From the NCBI RefSeq assembly GCF_000499385.1, contig NW_013655030.1, positions 11,727-75,726 of the forward strand: a stretch of 64,000 nucleotides of DNA, given 5' to 3'. The notes under the pieces were generated by a model. It had not been told where the DNA came from. It ran no database searches and saw only the letters and a list, made by a program, of their open reading frames with translations. Made by a program: the position numbers and the translations under genes. Source of the stretch: Eimeria necatrix. Taxonomy: Eukaryota; Apicomplexa; Conoidasida; Eucoccidiorida; Eimeriidae. The stretch's first letter is position 1. Each line of letters begins with the position of its first letter. Positions 55,101 to 64,000 of the stretch are shown one piece after another.

Positions 55101-58100
55101 GCCTGCTACAAAGTTGAAGCGAAACAGTTTGCTGGCTCCGAATCCTCTAGTTTTGCAGCGCACGCTGAGGCGAGATAAAGAAAAACTGCTGCAGGGAGGG
55201 ACGCTCATAGTCGTGCCTTTGTCGCTTATTGGGCAATGGCATTCAGAGGTGGAGAGGCACCTGGCAAGAGGAGTGGCGACAGTGTTGCAGTACTACGGCC
55301 CAGCTCGTCCACGCGATCCGAAAGTGCTTGCTGCACACACAATTGTTCTGACCAGCTACCAGACATTGGCTTCGGACTTTCGTCACCTAGCGAAACGCGC
55401 GTTTGTAGAGATGGCAGATAGGGATGGTGGTCCACAGGCAGCTTTGAAATCGGATTCAGGATGCGTTGCAGCGAGCCCCATAGCAAGCATCCGTTTTCGG
55501 CGGGTGATTCTGGACGAGGGTCACGCGATAAAGAACACGGCTTCTCTGGTCAACCGTGCATGCAATGCTGTCAAGGCGGATTCACGGTGACGCACCACAG
55601 TTGCCCCTGCAATGTGTCGGCTAGTTCGCATCAACTCAAAGACAACTCCTTAGCAACGCCACATGCGATTCTTCTGATTGTGAGGCCCATTGGTGTTTTT
55701 CAGTTGGATACTTACCGGGACACCACTGCAAAATGATCTTTGGGACGCTTTTGCCCTCGTTCAGTTCCTCCGTGTTTCTCCTATGGGCGACCGGCGTTGG
55801 TGGGAGGCGAAAGTGACTCAACCAATGGAAAAAGGTGTGACGATGCGTCTGGCAGACTGCGATACAGCGAATGGCCCGTCATACGTTATGCTAATGTTGG
55901 TAGGTGGCTTATGCTTTGCTGCAGGGATGGTGCGAGCGGCAATTGATACAGTGCGCAGCACCTTAGTTCCTTTGATGCTCCGACGGCAAGGAGATCAGGC
56001 AGGGGAAGATGGGAAACCACTTTTACCGCTCCCTCCGCTTACGGTTCATACATTTAAACTGCAACTTACCTATGAAGAGCGTCTTTTTTACCAGGTCGGT
56101 GGGCCTTCTCAGTGCTAGCTTCATCGCACTTCTAGTTTTTGCAATCGAAGGCTGTGTATGCAATTCGCAATCATGACTTCATTCTTGCTACGGGACTCCA
56201 GAGCGCTGACGCTAAATTGTTGGGCGTGCTCGTGTGGCCAGACTGTTTTCGAAGACACGAAGGCAAAGTTTGATCAGCTTGTGCAGAGTGGACAAGTCCT
56301 GCAGCATTACACGCATGTCCTCCAATTCCTCCTAAGACTGCGCCAGGCATGCAATCATCCGTTGCTTCCATCTTATCGTGAAGAACAACGACGCCAGCAG
56401 TTTATTGACACGGTACTCCCCGTTCAAGGAACTTCGGCATACCGCAGCAAAGACACTTTAACCGGACAGCCTCACATACCTTCGGTGAGACTGAACACGT
56501 TCCAGTTGTCGTGCGCTGACATAATTACTGTATAGGTATAACAATGTACAACGAAAGGTACTAGTTATTTTGAGTGTACGCTGAGTCAGCCACATTTGTT
56601 GCACGTCCTTGGATTTGCTTTCAAAGCGCTAGCTGCCACGCTTCAAAGGGCAATTTCTCTGTTTTTGCGCTGATTTGGTCTTGCCTTGGTACGTCACAGT
56701 CCTCCTATTCTTGTTCTGATCCGGTTTTAAGGAGGTACATTCAAGATGCCTTGGACGGCAAACTGGAAAATTGTCCGGTCTGCCATGAGCCGCCACGCGA
56801 CGCAGTGGTGCTAACAACATGCTGGCATTTGCTATGTGTCAGCTGTCTGTCACTGCTGGAGAAAAGCAGCGACGGCACACCAGCTGCGTGCCCAACATGC
56901 AACAAGAAGTTTCTTAATCAGAACATCCGGCTGCTGCCAGCAGGGTCAAATGCCACTGTACAGAGGTGGAAGCAGGTCGTCCTAAGGAAGCATCGTGAGT
57001 TGATCGCAGCTGCTGAAGCTAAAAAGGTACCTAAAAACGACAGGAAGGAAGTTCAATCATCAGACGGGTCACATCTGAAACGGGGAATGTGTTTAGCACG
57101 TACTGCGTCTGGAGCGTTCCCTGTGGAAAGCCTGGACACGGCTTCAAAGGCACTTCGTGGAAAACCTGAAGAGCTTTTTCAGGATGTCCCTGACGATGCC
57201 TTCTTCTTTAGCACAAAAATACGGCTGCTTCTAGCGCTGCTTGAGGCTGATGTTGCGGCGGGAAGGTCCTGCGTCATTTTTTCTCAGTGGACATCAATGC
57301 TTGACCTCCTAGAGATGGCATTTGCACGTGCAGAGGCCGTTCGCGCCATTTCGCAAACTCATTTGTCGAATACCACAACAGAGGTGGACGCGGATGATGA
57401 TGTTATTGAGATGGGTGTCACCTTCACGAGGACAGGGCCAGCAAAAACCGAAATTGGCGGCCTCCACACTAAGAAAGAAGGCGCACGTTTGGGATGCAAG
57501 CCTGAAGCTAGACGAAATGTTTCAGCCAACCGGTTGTACAACTACCGTCGAATTGATGGAACACTAGGCCTGGAGGCAAGACAGCGCGCAGTCAAGTGGT
57601 TCTTAGGTGGTGAGTCACCTCTGGGGACTACTGAGGACACGTCTACTGCAGATTTAACCGAGACTGAAGAGGGACCGTTTATGGGTCAATGCAGTCTGAA
57701 GCCCTTCAATTGCATGAACGGCTCAGCTGAGGCTTCACTTCGCGTAGCCACTCCTGCGTCATCCCGACGTGGCACTGAGAGAGCCTTGGGAGCCCAGACT
57801 GATTCTTCTTCCCCTCCAGGGCACGGAAAGATACTCTTGTTGTCTTTAAAGACAGGAAACGTAGGACTTAACCTTGTCAAAGCAACTCGCTGCTACATTG
57901 TCGATGGTTGGTGGAATCCTCAAGTGGAAAAACAGGCAATGCGGCGCCTCTGGCGGTATGGACAGGCAAGCTGCCTTCTCACATCTAGTCTTTTTAGCCT
58001 GCACATCGTCTTGCTTTAATAGTTTAAGTCTGCGCACCAGTTAGTTCAACATGGTGTACAATTTTGCTCCATGCGTCTAGATGCGAACTACGAGCTTCTC

Positions 58101-58419
58101 TTCCACAGTATCGGTGTGCGTCATCCTCTTGGTAAGCTGCCTTTTGGTACACGCGCTCGTGTGTTGTCAGGATCAACCTGTTTCAGTGTTTCGTTTTGTC
58201 TGTGCCCGGACGGTGGAGGAACGAATGGAAGAACTTATCGAGTGGAAAGGTCGCCTGTCACGTAGCACGCTCCGCTCTGGTGATGTGGAATGCTCGGCAG
58301 ATATAGAAAGCGGAGATGAAGATAGCAGGCGAAGAGGAAGACTATCGCTACAGGATCTTAAAAAGCTTTTTGAAGGTTGGGATGCAGATTTGGCTATTCC
58401 CGAAGCCCCCTGCTATTAA
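52173..58419 (+). CDS. RAD5: RAD5/HLTF-type SNF2 helicase with HIRAN and RING finger, multi-exon
   Basis: Exon 1 (ATG at 52173 or 52197, to 52653) holds a UBA-like segment (ACFSALVRCSVEEAEQWLSR, SMEAALDEYL). Exons to 53.77 kb contain a HIRAN-type stretch (FLRLLIDGREAARFDREVAS, LAALLLVGAVK, ANVCWLPDRLPPRRLAVNSS), matching Rad5's 'ReiGRl...' element. The large exon (about 54,037-55,588) has LRPYQAQGLWWML, motif I GGILADCMGLGKTVQVLAL, TLIVVPLSLIGQWHSEVERH, LTSYQTL and motif II VILDEGHAIKN. The next exon gives WILTGTPLQNDLWDAFALVQ, then LVPLMLRR and LLRLRQACNHPLL. The RING finger lies near 56,765-56,910 (NCPVCHEPPRD, CWHLLCVSC, ACPTCNKKF). Then come CVIFSQWTSMLDLLE, RRIDGTLGLEARQRAVKWFL, LLSLKTGNVGLNLVKATRCY, DGWWNPQVEKQAMRRLWRYG-Q and, after an intron, FRFVCARTVEERMEELIEWK, ending EAPCY. 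Rad5/HLTF polyubiquitinates PCNA and reverses stalled forks. Motif VI is atypical (RRLWRYGQ for DR.HR.GQ). Confidence 0.85.
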
Positions 58420-60496
58420 CATTTTGTCGTCCGCACATTCGGCAAACTCCTCTACAGATGCGTATCTCTGGGGTTTTTGCCGTTCAACCAGATGTTTTTA
58501 GCATGCTTTTAGGTCCTTCAAGGACTGAGTACTTCTCTCTGAGCATTCGGATGCTTCACGGTTAGCATTTCGGCAACTGTGGCGTACTTTACCTTCGCAA
58601 AGGCGTCACAAGCTAGCAAGCTAGTTACTGTGTAGTCCAGTACTTGCTTGATTTTAAGTGTTTGGCTACTGTGCAGAACCGTCCACGACTTGTTTCCTGT
58701 ACTGGACAGACCTCCTGCTGCACATGAATTCGTTGTTTAAAATGCTATCCTCACGCAAGCAACGATCGAAGCAGATTCTTTAACAAGCAGCCAGCTCTGG
58801 AGAGAGCGCAAATTGCTTTGGCGCTTGGGGGAGATACTTGGGAAGGGCCACTCTACTTCGTGTTTTGTGTATTGTTGCTGATGCACAAGAGAATCTTCTC
58901 GAAATTTCGTGCAAGAACAAACTCTAGCAGAGTATACTTCCCATCAAGAGTTCAGTTGACTGCAGCAAATGAGGCGCCACTACGTCATTACAGAATAGGG
59001 TCAACAAGCTACCAATTGGGATATACAAAGGCAGTAGAGCAACGCTGCTCTCTGAGACGAAGGCAAATTCATCCTAAAGAAGTTTAGGCTACAGTCGAAT
59101 GCAATGCTTTCACACTTCATTGGGCATCAGTACAGGCAATGTTCATGAAACGATGGTCTTAATGGACATTGTATGGGGTCGTTGGGAGTGAGATGGCGAC
59201 GATAGGAAACTGGTTGGTCCTGCAAGCACCCATATATTTCTCTTATATTTCTCTTGACGATTGCGCCTTGCATTTCTAAGCAAAACCTTTTTTAGGGTTC
59301 AACTGCTAATGGCTCATTCATAAGAGCTAAAGTGTATTCAAAGGTTCCTTTTTATAGAGATAACCATGGTAGTTGTTTGGTTGATACATGCGAAGGGCTT
59401 TAATAGTTGTATGGCTAATACGTGCTCAAGGCTATCCCTAGGAGGGGCTCTTTTTATTAAACACAAAATTATCCAGCATATGTAGGGTCTTGGTGATTAT
59501 ATCGGCCAAGCGGATAGCAGGTGGCTCTGTAGTGACCCGTGATGGATCGCTCAGGTTGCTGGTTACTGGCCCATCAGCCATCGACGGTAACGTATTGGCC
59601 TCCTGTGGAGCTTGCGGGTAACGGCGAAGCAGGGGCCAACTGCGGTGAGGAAGCGTGGAAAACGGCTGCCACATCTAAGGAAGTCAGCAGGAGAGCAAAT
59701 TACCTCATGAACACAGCTTCGAGGTAGTGACGAGAGATAACAATACTTCTATGCTTTGTAACGAAAATAATGGAAAGGAAGAACACTTCCTGAGTAGCAG
59801 TTCGAGTGGAAGTCGAGTAGCAAAAGCTGCAGTAATTGAGGCTCCTACAGAGTACATTAGATTCGTTGCAGTTAAACAATGTCGTAGTTTGACTTCTATC
59901 GTGCTCATCCGGCACCACTCGTACGAATGGGCACCTGATTTGCCCTCGGCTTAATTCCAGAAGCCGTCGGCGCCTAACTCCATGTGATGCTATTCATGAA
60001 CTTCTATGTTGCGAAAAGTGGAGCGTTTCAAGCGGTATTGTCTCCCTGAATATTGCAGCAAAAATAAGTAGTTTGGTCTTCGGTTCTACTTCATTGGTTT
60101 GTAGGTCCAAGGCACTGTGCGATATTTGGATGCAGCCATTTGTAACTGTCACTGTAGAAATTCTTAAAATAGCCAAGCAAGAGCGACTACGAAAGCACTT
60201 GCCAAGAACAACTTTATCAATCACGAACGGCAGTAGGGGGAATGAAGAATATTATTTACTGTGGAGCAGTGAGTGGGTAGTTGTCATTTCTCATGTTTGC
60301 TCTCCGTGGGCAAACACGCGTTAGCTTCTCATTCTATCGCTTCATCACGGTCTTCCTCCTAGCGGTGTGTTACGGGGATGCTGGTATATCACGGTGAGGC
60401 CATTGGGCGTTCCTCGCTAAAACTACCTACACACAAGTGACCCCGGCTTACAGCTGACGACTTCAGTTTGAGACGAAATACTTCCTCTGTGGAACG
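58420..60496. other. Intergenic, one weak minus-strand exon candidate
   Basis: Short frames only. The minus reading at about 59,640-59,440 (EANTLPSMADGPVTSNLSDP, AIRLADIITKTLHMLDNFVF) looks protein-like but has no start or confirmed splice. Confidence 0.4.
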
Positions 60497-60865
60497 ATGG
60501 AATTACTGTACCTCACACTGAGCAGCTACTTACATATTCAAGCCACAAAAGGCTCTCTTAAGCTCCGCAAGTTCGTACCTGGTGCGGCAGGCCGCAAACA
60601 ATATACTAAATTTTCCCTGCAAAATTTTGGAGAGTCGGCATTCCGGAACAGGAAGTTTCTTAATTGGCAGCAACTGCGATCTACAGCCACTAGAAAACGC
60701 GGTGGACAACCCGTACTCGGGGAAGGGTGGCTGCTGTCCCAGTGCAACGCGTATCCACTTGATTGGCTACTCAGGAGGGTTGAAACTGGTCACGCACCAA
60801 TTCTAGAACGGGAGGAACCTTTAGAGAGCGCTACAATAAATAATGTAGTATCCGCTGATGGGTAA
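60497..60865 (+). CDS. Short hypothetical frame, 122 codons
   Basis: The ATG frame reads MELLYLTLSSYLHIQATKGS, LKLRKFVPGAAGRKQYTKFS and ends INNVVSADG. Composition is plausible for a protein, but there is no recognisable domain and no evidence of splicing. It may be an upstream exon of the gene to its right or a chance frame. Confidence 0.25.
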   Translation: MELLYLTLSSYLHIQATKGSLKLRKFVPGAAGRKQYTKFSLQNFGESAFRNRKFLNWQQLRSTATRKRGGQPVLGEGWLLSQCNAYPLDWLLRRVETGHAPILEREEPLESATINNVVSADG

Positions 60866-61601
60866 CTTACTTACGGGGTTATTCCTGAATCTAGGTGTTG
60901 CGTGTGTGCAATCTTGGGAATTAATTGCGGGGTTATTCAGCCATAATTTGTTCTATTTTTAAAAATGTCGATGAGTGGCTTAGTATGCTGCATGCATGAT
61001 TTTTCCTGTTGATATGGAACCATATGCATTTTGCAGGCTTCCTGGGGCCACTGTTGAGGCCCCAGCCCACAGCCACTCTTCGGGCTTCGAGCCTGCAAGC
61101 TGCTGCCGCTAACGGGTATCCCTTAAAGTTTAATACACTTCAGTTTGTATTTTGAAGTGTGCACATTTCTCTTATTGTACTCTATGTGCCACTGTCTTTA
61201 GGGGCCTCTATCTTTTGGTGCCTGCTCGGGCAAGACCTGCAAATGACCAATATCCAGCGGGCGAAAATATCACGAAACAGAGCTTTACATGGGAGCAGCT
61301 GGAGCTTCTTAAATGTGTCCATCGCTTCTCTCGAACCTCGACATTCCAAAGTGCCCTCTGCAACAGCGGCGCCGGCGGCTTCTGGTGTCGCCACGTTTAC
61401 GAATCTGACTTCAATGGGAAAGCTCATAGTTTTCTCCGACAAAGGGGGGGACAGCTGTGCATAGCAGTGGAAGGGGGAAAACGGATTCAGCGTATTCCCC
61501 ACCTCCACAGGGGAAGACATGGGGCGACCACTGCTTCTGCCGAGGATTCTCTACCGCTGCAGCTGCTGTATTCGAGATTCCAGCTGGAAGACAAATGAGC
61601 T
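60866..61601. other. Upstream region of the terminal open frame
   Basis: Contains a TGCATG-type element (ctgcatgcatga, 60,988-60,999). Two overlapping plus frames (61152-61598 and 61159-61464) are open, but neither shows a recognised domain; either may be a 5' exon or leader. Confidence 0.35.
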
Positions 61602-64000
61602 ATGGAATCGAACCAGCTACTCCCCTTGAATTCCCTAAAGAACTACTCTGGAGAAGTTCAACGAGAGGATTTACTTCGCCGCAGCCGACACTCAGGTTTG
61701 GTTGCCGGTCTCAACAGGGCTGTCCCGCAGTGCGATGATGAAAAACAGTATTGTACGGAAGCACAGAAAAATCCGGAACCGTTTCAGGAACTGCACGTGC
61801 CGAGAAAGACCCCACTTACGCAGCAGATACGTTCCGACGGGAAATGCATTTCAGGGGTATTCTCTGGCATGGAAAGAGCCCCCGTGCGTGCTAGGCCGCT
61901 GAACTGCTTCCATTCCACACTGAAAAATAGGGCACTGAAGCCACCGCAGTGCTGCACATCTGAAAGCCATAATTTGGGGGAAACTTTCTCTGGAGGGCCA
62001 GAGCAGTCTACAAGAGATTGTACCGATCATGGGGATGAGAGCAGCATGCCAACATGCCACAACACTTCAGGACACGGAAGCTCAGGTTTTCAGGAAGTCA
62101 ACAGGTCACGACTGACCCACTGTAGCCTCAGGGCAGACTCAAGAACACCAGAACGAGCACCAGTGGGCGCGCCATCGGCACAGCACTGCAGTGCCAACTT
62201 CAGCCCTAACAAAGTAGAAAAATCCCCCGCTAAGCCACAGCGCAACTCGGTCGTGGTAAGCTGCTCAGATGGGCCAAGCCGATTTCCATGTGGCAGAATG
62301 GCTGGATCATGTGATTCCTGTTCGCCTCTCCCTGCTGCTTCTGTCGGTCATTCCCTCGCAGCCGCTCAGGGGGTTGGATCTGTCGGCACCATCTCTTCAG
62401 CAGCAGTGCAGGATGTTCAAAGGCCATCAGCGATATCCGCTGGTGGCACTAGGAGAAGTGCAGAAGCGCCAACGCCAGCATCACCGCTTTCAACAGAAGC
62501 AGCTGTATGTGCAGTTCCATCGATTTGGCCATCTGCGCAGTCTGTTCCATCTGCAGGACCACCAGGTCCAAAGTCATCACCAACAGCAATAGCAGCAGTT
62601 TCGGCAGGCAATGGGCCGTCAAAGAGACCGTTTCTGCAGCCAGTTGGAATTATTAGCTCGCCAAGGGTAACGCGCAGGCAGGCTTCCGCTGCAGCGCTTG
62701 CAGAAGTGGTGCGAATCGAAGACTCCTCTGACGAGGAGGGGCCTTCTTCCTTGATAAATCGGTCTGGAAACCCGAGCGGTTCTCCAGAGGAGGAGCTTGA
62801 AAACTGCAAGCGAATTCCCCAAACTACAAATGGCGAGAGTGTCAACTATTCTCCATCTGGACCGCACCAAGGGGTTCGCGCTGACGCTTCGCAGGAAACG
62901 GCTGCTTTCATTTTATTGGCAGCTGCCCTGGTTGGAGAGGATGGGCATTGCTGTTTGCTTAATCCTGAAACCCTACGCAGGGCTGCAGTGGAGCACGCAG
63001 TTGTGCAACAACACGAGCAGCAGCCGTGTATTGGTAAAAATGCGTCAGCAACACCAACGAAGGAGAACGACACAACAGAGCATGCACCCCAGGGAGACGG
63101 CAGCCTCACAAACTGCCTCCTGGTACTGCAAGTACGTCGTGAAGAGGCCGTCGTTTCGCTCGATCTGTGGAGGCCTCTGCCTCAGCCCTATTCGCCCTCG
63201 GCAAATGAGCAGAAAAACGATTGCAGCCACTCGTATGGCGAGACAATTGCACTGCCTGTTCAAGACCGACTGGAGAGGCTTCTTAACTTTCCCCAGCAGT
63301 CTATCTCCTTTTTAAAATGCCTGAAACTCTACGCTGGGACTTCTTGCCCAAGCTTCCTAAACATTGGACAGGGGGACAAGCAAGAAGGCTCGTGCAGATG
63401 CGCCTGTAGCAGTAGGAAGATTCGTCTCTGCCCTAACAAAAGCAGTAGTAAGTCTAGAGCAAGCCACGATGCGAAAGCAAAAGACAGGAGGCATACAAGA
63501 ACATGCGCAAGGGAAGAAAATCCTCAGGAGAAGCATTTCGGCGAGGATTTTCCCAGAAACCGCAAGCCGTTTGTCCTCACTGGTGACACGGACGCGACGA
63601 ATGTTCTTGCGCCAGATACGTTTAGTTCACCCGCTCGGGATGGTGCTGCTTCTGCTTCTCCCGGTGAATCACTTACTGACATGATGCAGCCTGCTCAATT
63701 GGCAGCTGGAGATCCATCTGCTACTAGAGGCTATCCGGATGCTACCACTACCGCAAGGACTGCTACCGGAATGGAAGCCACAGAATATAGAGAATCCAAA
63801 ACGAGCAGTGAAGTTAGTTACAGAAGCTGTGATGATCGAGAAGCCACGGGAAAGGCAATCAGTAGTGGAACTGCTAGTGAGGAGCACAGACGACGAACCA
63901 AGAATAGAACCAACGACAAGCGAACAAAATCGGCCAACGATAGTAAAAAGAGCCAGAAGAGCAGAAGGGATCATGGAAGCTCTAGAAGAGAGGGACACTC
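61602..64000 (+). CDS. Long hypothetical protein, open to the window end (partial)
   Basis: From the ATG at 61602 (MESNQLLPLNSLKNYSGEVQ) the frame stays open for about 799 codons to base 64000 with no stop. Most is Ser/Thr/Ala/Pro-rich and disordered-looking (for example SAEAPTPASPLSTEAAVCAV), with an acidic serine patch (IEDSSDEEGPSS) that could be a CK2 site. A more ordered part near 62,900-63,360 reads AAFILLAAALVGEDGHCCLL, NCLLVLQVRREAVVSLDLWR, QDRLERLLNFPQQSISFLKC. After that comes a basic, Arg/Lys/Ser-rich stretch (SKSRASHDAKAKDRRHTRTC, KKSQKSRRDHGSSRREGH) reminiscent of RS-type nuclear proteins. I recognise no family. An intron inside cannot be excluded, but none is needed. The start may be further upstream if a 5' exon exists. 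Confidence 0.6.
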   Translation, partial: MESNQLLPLNSLKNYSGEVQREDLLRRSRHSGLVAGLNRAVPQCDDEKQYCTEAQKNPEPFQELHVPRKTPLTQQIRSDGKCISGVFSGMERAPVRARPLNCFHSTLKNRALKPPQCCTSESHNLGETFSGGPEQSTRDCTDHGDESSMPTCHNTSGHGSSGFQEVNRSRLTHCSLRADSRTPERAPVGAPSAQHCSANFSPNKVEKSPAKPQRNSVVVSCSDGPSRFPCGRMAGSCDSCSPLPAASVGHSLAAAQGVGSVGTISSAAVQDVQRPSAISAGGTRRSAEAPTPASPLSTEAAVCAVPSIWPSAQSVPSAGPPGPKSSPTAIAAVSAGNGPSKRPFLQPVGIISSPRVTRRQASAAALAEVVRIEDSSDEEGPSSLINRSGNPSGSPEEELENCKRIPQTTNGESVNYSPSGPHQGVRADASQETAAFILLAAALVGEDGHCCLLNPETLRRAAVEHAVVQQHEQQPCIGKNASATPTKENDTTEHAPQGDGSLTNCLLVLQVRREEAVVSLDLWRPLPQPYSPSANEQKNDCSHSYGETIALPVQDRLERLLNFPQQSISFLKCLKLYAGTSCPSFLNIGQGDKQEGSCRCACSSRKIRLCPNKSSSKSRASHDAKAKDRRHTRTCAREENPQEKHFGEDFPRNRKPFVLTGDTDATNVLAPDTFSSPARDGAASASPGESLTDMMQPAQLAAGDPSATRGYPDATTTARTATGMEATEYRESKTSSEVSYRSCDDREATGKAISSGTASEEHRRRTKNRTNDKRTKSANDSKKSQKSRRDHGSSRREGH

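Overview
The window looks like nuclear DNA of an Eimeria-type coccidian apicomplexan. I infer this from dense CAG/GCT trinucleotide tracts giving long Ala, Gln and Ser runs, many internal AGGGTTT (CCCTAAA) telomere-like arrays, intron-rich genes, and a sharp alternation of repeat-rich and repeat-poor segments, which is the known layout of Eimeria chromosomes. I cannot name the species.

Positions 1 to about 16,300 form the repeat-rich segment. Real genes hidden among CAG-derived open frames are: the N-terminal part of a DHHC palmitoyltransferase (minus, cut by the window start); a possible single-pass membrane protein (3759-4598, minus); TATA-binding protein (6484-8418, minus, split into several exons); a probable mitochondrial single-pass membrane protein (9858-11034, plus); the meiotic recombination factor HOP2 (12395-13637, plus); and a receptor-like membrane protein with a mannose-6-phosphate-receptor-homology ectodomain (14006-16171, minus). 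Telomere-like arrays lie inside introns of at least two of these genes. A palindromic motif, GGTGTACGTACACC, and its decayed copies recur through the segment in promoters, introns and coding exons.

Positions about 16,300 to 64,000 form the repeat-poor segment, with ordinary intron-rich genes. On the minus strand are: an unrecognised multi-exon gene (16.6-17.4 kb), scattered coding-like exons (23.5-24.1 kb), a long hypothetical protein (24.4-27.7 kb), a four-exon secreted acidic protein (30.5-32.1 kb), a signal-peptide-bearing protein resembling guanylate-binding proteins but lacking a P-loop (35.6-39.2 kb), and an SCYL1-type pseudokinase (44.9-49.3 kb). On the plus strand are a RAD5/HLTF-type SNF2 helicase with HIRAN and RING elements (52.2-58.4 kb) and a long open frame leaving the window (61.6-64.0 kb). 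A large inverted repeat (34.3-34.5 kb) and a 195-base duplication (41.0/41.3 kb) lie between genes.

The genes do not form one pathway. HOP2 (meiotic strand exchange) and the RAD5-like helicase (replication-damage tolerance) are both DNA-repair factors but lie 40 kb apart. Introns were placed by reading GT/AG sites and frame continuity by eye, so exon limits are approximate unless given to the base.
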